This document shows, piece after piece, positions 1-4,517 of a stretch of DNA of 5,942 nt. How positions within the stretch are numbered: the first letter of the stretch is position 1; each line of letters starts with the position of its first letter. Under the pieces are notes generated by a model. That model was given only the letters and a program-made list of their open reading frames with translations. It did no database searches and was not told the origin of the DNA. This stretch comes from Hyphomicrobiales bacterium (lineage in GTDB: Bacteria > Pseudomonadota > Alphaproteobacteria > Rhizobiales > HXMU1428-3), in NCBI GenBank assembly GCA_021775385.1, contig JAJFHW010000275.1:1-5942 (forward strand), read 5' to 3'. Made by a program: the position numbers and the translations under genes.

Positions 1-1
1 A

Positions 2-349
2 AATGGCCAAGATGTTCTATTTGACATTGACTGGCAAGGCACACAACAACTCCATGAAAAGGTCGGCAAGGACCTTGTTCGTTTATTTATTCTCCCTCCA
101 TCTGTAAAAGTACTGGAAGATCGCTTAAAACGGCGTGGTCAAGATGCAGACGATATTGTCGCCGCGCGCATGAAAGAGGCCGCCAATCAGATCAGCCATT
201 GGGCCGAATATGACTATGTAATCATCAATGAAAATCTAGATGAAAGTTTAGGTGAAGTTCAAAACATACTCAATGCAGAGCGATTAAAAAGAGAAAGACG
301 TGTTGGGCTTTCCGCCTTTGTTCGGAACATGACAAACAAAATGGAATAA
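2..349 (+). CDS. gmk: Guanylate kinase, C-terminal part (5' end outside window)
   Basis: Guanylate kinase transfers phosphate from ATP to GMP, giving GDP in the cytoplasm for nucleotide and ppGpp pools. Only the last 115 residues are visible, read from base 2. The fragment opens in the conserved FDIDWQG segment (fragment residues 7-13). It continues through FILPPS (29-34) and the arginine-rich ATP lid RLKRRGQ (41-47). R56 in the AARM segment matches a family arginine, and YDYVIIN (70-76) is the conserved strand before the C-terminal helix containing AERLKRERR. This closely follows the order and spacing of the E. coli enzyme, from memory. The gene ends with tandem stops TAA TAG. It converges on the peroxiredoxin gene, with a shared terminator between them. 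In many alphaproteobacteria gmk follows yicC and lies next to the rsmA-pdxA-surA-lptD block, as here. The identification is firm; only the N-terminal P-loop half is missing, because of the window edge. Confidence 0.96.
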   Translation, partial: NGQDVLFDIDWQGTQQLHEKVGKDLVRLFILPPSVKVLEDRLKRRGQDADDIVAARMKEAANQISHWAEYDYVIINENLDESLGEVQNILNAERLKRERRVGLSAFVRNMTNKME

Positions 350-417
350 TAGCTCGGATATAAAATGCCGTTTGCTAGTGGGCAACTGTTAGGCACATGA
401 ATAAAGCTCAAGCAACA

Positions 418-452
418 AAAAGGACCGCTCATAATGAATGAGCGGTCCTTTT
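418..452. terminator. Bidirectional intrinsic terminator between gmk and peroxiredoxin gene
   Basis: A perfect 15-bp inverted repeat (arms 418-432 and 438-452) surrounds a 5-base loop. The arm core GGACCGCTCAT is GC-rich. On the plus strand the right arm ends in TTTT, serving gmk. On the minus strand the other arm ends in TTTTTG, serving the peroxiredoxin gene. It lies 68 bp past the gmk stop and 20 bp past the peroxiredoxin stop, as expected for a terminator shared by convergent genes. The U-tract continues only briefly on the plus strand before turning A-rich, so efficiency may differ by direction. Confidence 0.9.
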
Positions 453-472
453 AAAAAACAATAAAATAAAAT

Positions 473-1066
473 TTAAGCCGCTGTATCTTTCAAATATGCA
501 GCTGTAGATTCTCTATTCGCTTCCATTCCTTTTTGTCCTTGCTTCCAGTTCGCAGGACAAACTTCACCATGTTGTTCCGTGAATTGTAGCGCATCAACCA
601 TACGGATCATTTCTTCCACATTACGACCAAGCGGTAGATCATTCACAACCATATGACGTACAATGCCCTCTGCATCAAGCAAATAACTAGCCCGATAGGT
701 AACACCCGCCTCAGCTAAAATACCAAGCTCAGATGAAAGTTCGCGCTTAATATCAGCGATCATAGGGAAGTCAACTTCACCAATGCCACCATCATTAATT
801 TCGGTTCTACGCCAAGCTGCATGACAATGTGCACTATCAACAGAGGCCGCGATAACTTTAACATTCCGTTTTTCAAATTCAGACATCATATGATTGAAAG
901 TAACAATCTCTGTTGGACAAACAAAGGTAAAATCAAGCGGATAGAAAAAAACAACAGTATGCGATTTCTCTGCATAATCGTGAACATTAAACTGGTCTAC
1001 AATTTCACCATTTGTGAGAACTGCAGGCGTACTCACATTAGGGAATTTCCGTCCCACCATAACCAT
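473..1066 (-). CDS. Typical 2-Cys peroxiredoxin (AhpC/TSA, Prx1-type)
   Basis: This is a cytoplasmic thiol peroxidase of 197 residues that reduces hydrogen peroxide, organic peroxides and probably peroxynitrite. The peroxidatic cysteine is C50 in FYPLDFTFVCPTE, with P43 and T47 of the PxxxTxxC active site. R125 in GVTYR matches the family active-site arginine. The resolving cysteine is C170 in HGEVCPANW, near the C-terminus as in typical 2-Cys homodimers. GGIG (93-96) and the ending AAYL (189-192) resemble the proteobacterial Prx1-type group rather than enterobacterial AhpC. An extra cysteine, C81 in SAHCHAAW, lies where serine or threonine is more usual. The start at 1066 is favoured over the ATG two codons later because AAGGAAA lies 7 nt upstream of it. 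No ahpF-like reductase is adjacent, so thioredoxin is the likely reductant (inference). The gene is separated from rsmA by 158 bp and ends at a terminator shared with gmk, so it is probably monocistronic. Confidence 0.95.
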   Translation of the reverse strand: MVMVGRKFPNVSTPAVLTNGEIVDQFNVHDYAEKSHTVVFFYPLDFTFVCPTEIVTFNHMMSEFEKRNVKVIAASVDSAHCHAAWRRTEINDGGIGEVDFPMIADIKRELSSELGILAEAGVTYRASYLLDAEGIVRHMVVNDLPLGRNVEEMIRMVDALQFTEQHGEVCPANWKQGQKGMEANRESTAAYLKDTAA

Positions 1067-1073
1067 AATAAAA

Positions 1074-1080
1074 TTTCCTT
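1074..1080 (-). promoter_or_regulatory. Ribosome binding site of the peroxiredoxin gene
   Basis: AAGGAAA on the minus strand lies 7 nt before the ATG at 1066-1064. It decides between two nearby in-frame ATG codons (residues 1 and 3), favouring the first. Confidence 0.7.
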
Positions 1081-1090
1081 TTAATTGAAG

Positions 1091-1106
1091 AATTTAGCGC
1101 GAAATT
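1091..1106. promoter_or_regulatory. Dyad symmetry in the peroxiredoxin leader (possible operator)
   Basis: The 16-bp element AATTTAGCGCGAAATT is palindromic at 14 of 16 positions: arms AATTT/AAATT flank a central GCGC, with one mismatched pair. It ends 24 bp before the peroxiredoxin start codon, just upstream of its ribosome binding site, a position suited to a repressor operator. The central GCGC stands out in very AT-rich surroundings. No known consensus is matched with confidence, and chance palindromes are possible in AT-rich DNA. Confidence 0.3.
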
Positions 1107-1135
1107 AACCAAGTTGAATAAAAAAAACAACCATC

Positions 1136-1155
1136 ATCTGCAAACATAAACAGAT
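1136..1155. promoter_or_regulatory. Second dyad upstream of the peroxiredoxin gene (possible regulator site)
   Basis: The inverted repeat ATCTG-N10-CAGAT lies 69 bp upstream of the peroxiredoxin start. Short arms spaced by about one helical turn are typical of LysR-type binding sites, the family that includes OxyR, which commonly controls peroxiredoxin genes. The arms do not match the enterobacterial OxyR ATAG/CTAT spacing pattern, so assignment to OxyR is speculative. A TATAAC hexamer on the minus strand (1173-1168) could be a -10 element, but no good -35 accompanies it. Confidence 0.22.
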
Positions 1156-1180
1156 CAAAAGTCGCATGTTATAACTGGAA

Positions 1181-1216
1181 AATAACGCATAAGAATACAA
1201 TAAAAATTATGTTATT
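1181..1216 (-). terminator. Weak hairpin downstream of rsmA (possible terminator)
   Basis: Just after the rsmA stop, the minus-strand transcript could pair AATAACATAA (1216-1207) with TTATGCGTTATT (1192-1181), with a 2-nt bulge and a 14-nt loop, followed by a short TTTT that begins within the stem end. The stem is nearly all A-U and therefore weak. It may end the lptD-surA-pdxA-rsmA transcript or act as a processing structure, or it may be chance. Confidence 0.22.
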
Positions 1217-1224
1217 AGAATAGC

Positions 1225-2091
1225 TTAAGAAGTTTTCTCTAAAGCAAGTGCTAAACGACAATAATCTTTCCAATGCAGGGTCTCGGCACGTGCCGTCGGA
1301 TCAATATCAAGTTCCGTTAAAATAGAAATAATATCTTTTGAAAGTGATTTTAAACTAGCACGCAGCATCTTACGTCTTTGTCCAAATGCAGCTGCAGTAA
1401 CTTTCCTAAATACCAAAGGTGAGGGTGTATACTCTAACACATCCTTCGGGCGCAATTGAACGATCGCTGATGAAATCTTAGGAGGCGGAGTAAATGCATC
1501 TCTAGGTAAACGATAAACAATTTCAGTTTCGCAACGCCAATTTGCTAAAACACTAAGTCGCCCATACGCTTTGCTACCAGGTTTAGCAACAATACGTTCT
1601 GCAACTTCTTCTTGAAACATTAAGGTCATACAAGAGATCGGTAAAGGCCATTTCATTTCAAGCCAATTCGTCAATAAAACGGTACCAATATTATAAGGCA
1701 AATTAGAAACAATCTCGATAGGGGATGGCAAATCAACTGCCAAAGACAAACCTAAATTATCCTCTGCCCAATCGACCTTAAGGGCATCACCTATTTGTAT
1801 AGACATTTTACCAGAAGAATGTTCTGCAACCTGTTCTAATATAGGTAGGACACGCACATCTCTCTCAATGACAAGCAAACGATCAACGCCTTCCATTAAA
1901 AGGCCACGAGTTAATCCACCTGGCCCAGGTCCAACTTCAACAAAAGTAGCATCAGGGCGGGCATTGGCAAGGCGGGCAATTTTTCTAGTGATATTTAGAT
2001 CAAGTAAAAAATTTTGACCAAGAGATTTCTTCGCACGTAAGTCATGCTGATTTAAAATATCTTTTAAAGCCGGTAAATCATCTAAGGCCAT
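1225..2091 (-). CDS. rsmA: 16S rRNA (adenine1518-N6/adenine1519-N6)-dimethyltransferase
   Basis: RsmA (KsgA) uses S-adenosylmethionine to dimethylate two adjacent adenines in the 3'-terminal hairpin of 16S rRNA, a late step of 30S assembly; loss gives kasugamycin resistance in known bacteria. The 288-residue protein is of normal length. KKSLGQNFLLD (21-31) is the N-terminal family signature. VEVGPGPGGLT (51-61) is SAM-binding motif I, and E76 in VIERD is the likely ribose-binding acidic residue. GDAL (101-104) follows, and NLPYN (130-134) is catalytic motif IV. FTPPPKISSAI (200-210) and FGQRRKMLR (236-244) are conserved C-terminal motifs. The start codon lies 2 bp after the pdxA stop, and its GGGAG ribosome site lies inside the last pdxA codons, pointing to co-transcription and translational coupling. 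No odd residues are seen. The call is very secure. Confidence 0.97.
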   Translation of the reverse strand: MALDDLPALKDILNQHDLRAKKSLGQNFLLDLNITRKIARLANARPDATFVEVGPGPGGLTRGLLMEGVDRLLVIERDVRVLPILEQVAEHSSGKMSIQIGDALKVDWAEDNLGLSLAVDLPSPIEIVSNLPYNIGTVLLTNWLEMKWPLPISCMTLMFQEEVAERIVAKPGSKAYGRLSVLANWRCETEIVYRLPRDAFTPPPKISSAIVQLRPKDVLEYTPSPLVFRKVTAAAFGQRRKMLRASLKSLSKDIISILTELDIDPTARAETLHWKDYCRLALALEKTS

Positions 2092-2093
2092 AG

Positions 2094-3137
2094 TTAACTC
2101 CCGTTACAGCTATGTGAAGAAACCATACTCATTTGAGCGGCCATCTTAAGCGCCGCTATAAAACTATCAGGCTTCGCTTTACCAGTTCCAGCAATCTCAA
2201 GTGCAGTTCCATGGTCGGGAGAGGTACGAATAAAAGGAAGCCCTAAAGTCACATTAACACCATCATCAAAACTCAGTGTTTTAATCGGAATTAACCCCTG
2301 ATCATGATACATAGTTACAGCAGCATCATACTGCGCCCTCGCTCTTGGGTGAAAACACGTATCAGCTGAAAAAGGGCCTGTAACATTTAATCCTAAGGCA
2401 CAAAGTTCACGTACAGCTGGTTCAATCACTTCAATCTCTGTCCGGCCAATCGTTCCATCTTCCCCTGCATGGGGGTTTAAGCCTGTGAGAATAATACGAG
2501 GAGAAGAGAGCCCAAAACGTTCAGATAAGTCCTTAGAAAGAACTTCAACCGTTGAGCAAATCAACTCTTTTGTTAAAAGCGAAGAAACATCTGCTAAAGG
2601 AACATGAATGGTAACAGGTACAACACGCAATTCATCAGAGGCCAACATCATCACAGGAAGACAATCAACATTATAAAATTCTGTTGCTAATGAACCGAGA
2701 TACTCAGTATGTCCAGGAAATTCAAAACCTGAACCATATAAACTACCCTTATGAACAGGAGCAGTAACCAGGCCACTAGCAACACCAGCATGAATATCTA
2801 GTACAGAACTCTTAATGGCCTGAATAACAAAGTCACCATGTTTTACAGATAATTGCCCCTCACGAACCGGAACTAAAGACAAGCTTTGCACAACAGGTAA
2901 ATAAGATGAAAAGCCTTGTAAAACACTCTCACTATTGGCAATACCAATATCTTTAACAGCAATCTTTAAACCAAGAGCTTTAGCACGTTCGTTTAAAACT
3001 TCAGTGCACCCCTGCACATAAAAAGGTGGTAATCCACTTTGTTCTCTGTCAGCAAAAGCTTTTAAAATAATGTCTGGTCCAATACCAGCAGGTTCACCAA
3101 GTGAGACAACAAGAGGCTTTTCTAATTGAGTATACAT
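2094..3137 (-). CDS. pdxA: 4-hydroxythreonine-4-phosphate dehydrogenase
   Basis: PdxA oxidises 4-phosphohydroxy-L-threonine with NAD, in the DXP-dependent pyridoxal 5'-phosphate pathway, giving the aminoacetone phosphate that PdxJ then condenses. The protein has 347 residues, slightly longer than the E. coli enzyme. SLGEPAGIGPDI (12-23) is the N-terminal signature. TAPVHKGSL (125-133) and PGHTEYL (141-147, with H143 and T144) form the substrate site. The three metal-ligand histidines are H178 (TIHVPL), H223 (NPHAGEDG) and H278 (YHDQGL). Their spacings of 45 and 55 residues equal those of the E. coli ligands as I remember them. RTSPDHGTA (304-312) is the C-terminal signature. The start at 3137 is forced: an in-frame TAA directly precedes it and no later start codon occurs before the signature. 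That ATG has no recognisable Shine-Dalgarno. The gene lies 137 bp after surA and 2 bp before rsmA. Confidence 0.96.
   Translation of the reverse strand: MYTQLEKPLVVSLGEPAGIGPDIILKAFADREQSGLPPFYVQGCTEVLNERAKALGLKIAVKDIGIANSESVLQGFSSYLPVVQSLSLVPVREGQLSVKHGDFVIQAIKSSVLDIHAGVASGLVTAPVHKGSLYGSGFEFPGHTEYLGSLATEFYNVDCLPVMMLASDELRVVPVTIHVPLADVSSLLTKELICSTVEVLSKDLSERFGLSSPRIILTGLNPHAGEDGTIGRTEIEVIEPAVRELCALGLNVTGPFSADTCFHPRARAQYDAAVTMYHDQGLIPIKTLSFDDGVNVTLGLPFIRTSPDHGTALEIAGTGKAKPDSFIAALKMAAQMSMVSSHSCNGS
2098..2102 (-). promoter_or_regulatory. rsmA ribosome binding site inside the end of pdxA
   Basis: GGGAG on the minus strand lies 6 nt before the rsmA ATG and forms part of the last Gly-Ser codons of pdxA. 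Ribosomes terminating on pdxA would cover it, so rsmA translation is likely coupled to pdxA translation. Confidence 0.65.
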
Positions 3138-3227
3138 TTAAGAGGTTCATTTCACGTTGAGGAGAAAGCTAAAAAAAGACAGAATAACGCAAAAAAGATG
3201 AAGGGAAAGAATAAAGATCAATCAGAT

Positions 3228-3256
3228 ATTATATAGAAAAAAAACAATCATATGCA
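3228..3256 (-). promoter_or_regulatory. Candidate promoter for pdxA-rsmA
   Basis: In the 137-bp gap between surA and pdxA the minus strand carries a perfect TATAAT (3233-3228). A poor -35 match, TGCATA (3 of 6; 3256-3251), lies 17 bp upstream across a T-rich spacer. A start near 3221 would give a leader of roughly 80 nt. A perfect -10 is less striking in DNA this AT-rich, so this is only a candidate. An internal promoter would make pdxA-rsmA partly independent of lptD-surA. Confidence 0.33.
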
Positions 3257-3274
3257 GTTATCTGTTTTGTTCCT

Positions 3275-4372
3275 CTAGTCTCTATATTCAATATGAGCAT
3301 CTTGACGTAAATCTTTCATATAGCGTTTTGCACGAAGTCCAAATGCCTTTTGTCTCATTTCACCTAAAGTTTTACGACGTTTGGTATCATCAATCGAAAC
3401 TAATTTTCGATCACAAACTGCATACATCTCTAACCCTTTGGACGTCGGTTGAGGAGGCGTAATTTGCCCGGCCTTCATATCACCTAAAATAATATTGATA
3501 GGAGAGGGTAGTTCGTCTAGCGTCTTCCTACCTAAATTAACAAATGTAGCATTTTTATATGGGGCAACAAGAGATTTCATATTAGAACAACCGCTAAAAC
3601 GTTTACGAATAGCATCAGCTTCAACATACTGTTTCACAACTTGAGATTGGTCTTTTTGACTAGCGATAGATAAAATAATTTGAACAAGTCTCAATTGTAT
3701 TTTCTTATTTTGTAATTGTTCTTCGTTTAAGCCAAGCTTTCTTTCAACATCACGATCACTAAAAGAAACATCTCGACCAAATTTACGTCGAACTAATTGT
3801 TGCCAAGCCAAAGAGGCTCTAATTCTCTCACGAAATGTAGAAGAACCAACACCCCGAGCTGCTAATGTTGCATAGAACTTTTTCGTAGCAACAGCAGGCT
3901 TATCTTTTTTATTGTTGCGTTGTGCTATACGGGTAATCTGCCCATTAAGAACAGTATCGCTAATGATAATATTTTGTCGTTTTGCAATACTAATCTGCAA
4001 TCTCTCATTGATAAGCTCTTCCAAAGCTTTTTTCTTCAAACCGGAAGCTAATCCTCGTCTGGCCTCATTCTGTAAACGTTTCACAAACCGCTTTTGTAAT
4101 TTTGCAACTTCAGCCTTGCTGGTAGGCCTTGCTTCTTGAATATAAGCACGCCATCGTTTTTGTGTTGACTTGGATTTTAATTTAGAGCGTAACCGTTTCG
4201 TTAATTCAGCAGACGACATCAAATGGAGGTTAACTCTTTGGCTAATATGAAAATCAGTAATAGGGCTATCTTCTACTAAAACCCTGATCTTATGTGCATT
4301 TCCAGCAAAAGAAGCAGAAGAAAAAAAGCAGAGAATAAACAACGATAAAAATAGGAAATTAAAAGTTTTCAT
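3275..4372 (-). CDS. surA: Periplasmic SurA-type chaperone / peptidyl-prolyl isomerase-like protein
   Basis: SurA-family proteins escort unfolded outer-membrane proteins, LptD among them, across the periplasm. The chosen start (4372) gives 365 residues and a classic Sec signal peptide: MK, a Phe/Leu-rich core, then SSASFA before GNAHK, with cleavage after residue 23. An in-frame ATG at 4396 would add eight residues but has no ribosome site, while GGA lies 5 nt before the chosen ATG. The mature protein opens with IRVLVEDSPIT, the SurA N-domain strand, and has the SurA core helices LEELINERL (residues 118-126) and FRERIRASLAW (181-191). Between them, about residues 55-115 are very rich in Lys and Arg. 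The C-terminal half (about 222-330) occupies the parvulin position but is divergent, so isomerase activity is doubtful. Its only two mature cysteines, C262 and C320, could form a disulfide. The position directly after lptD supports the assignment; the symbol rests on domain and context. Confidence 0.83.
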   Translation of the reverse strand: MKTFNFLFLSLFILCFFSSASFAGNAHKIRVLVEDSPITDFHISQRVNLHLMSSAELTKRLRSKLKSKSTQKRWRAYIQEARPTSKAEVAKLQKRFVKRLQNEARRGLASGLKKKALEELINERLQISIAKRQNIIISDTVLNGQITRIAQRNNKKDKPAVATKKFYATLAARGVGSSTFRERIRASLAWQQLVRRKFGRDVSFSDRDVERKLGLNEEQLQNKKIQLRLVQIILSIASQKDQSQVVKQYVEADAIRKRFSGCSNMKSLVAPYKNATFVNLGRKTLDELPSPINIILGDMKAGQITPPQPTSKGLEMYAVCDRKLVSIDDTKRRKTLGEMRQKAFGLRAKRYMKDLRQDAHIEYRD

Positions 4373-4517
4373 ATCAATCCAGAAATAAAACAACACATAA
4401 AGCCAAAAAGGAATCAGACAATAAATTTAGAGGATATAAGCTAATTTATCTACAAAACATTGTCTAGATGATGGCAATCACAGAGTGCAAATAATGTCTA
4501 AAACAATCTAAAATATA

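Noticed and set aside
821..1084. Plus-strand open frame of 87 codons
   Set aside because: It lies almost wholly antisense within the peroxiredoxin gene, whose active-site motifs are intact. It shows no recognisable protein features.
3234..3256. T-run on the minus strand after surA as a terminator
   Set aside because: The eight T residues are not preceded by a stable stem; only the short self-complementary CATATG lies nearby.
3912..4139. Plus-strand open frame of 75 codons with hydrophobic stretches
   Set aside because: It is antisense to the Lys/Arg-rich part of surA. The apparent hydrophobicity and cysteines come from the complement of basic codons.
4373..4396. Earlier ATG for surA at 4396
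   Set aside because: It has no ribosome site and would put eight residues, including an acidic one, ahead of a textbook signal peptide that begins with MK.
4461..4500. TGTCTA repeated twice in the lptD-surA gap
   Set aside because: On the minus strand each reads TAGACA, like a -35, but neither has a convincing -10 at 16-18 bp. Two 6-mers in AT-rich DNA are unremarkable.
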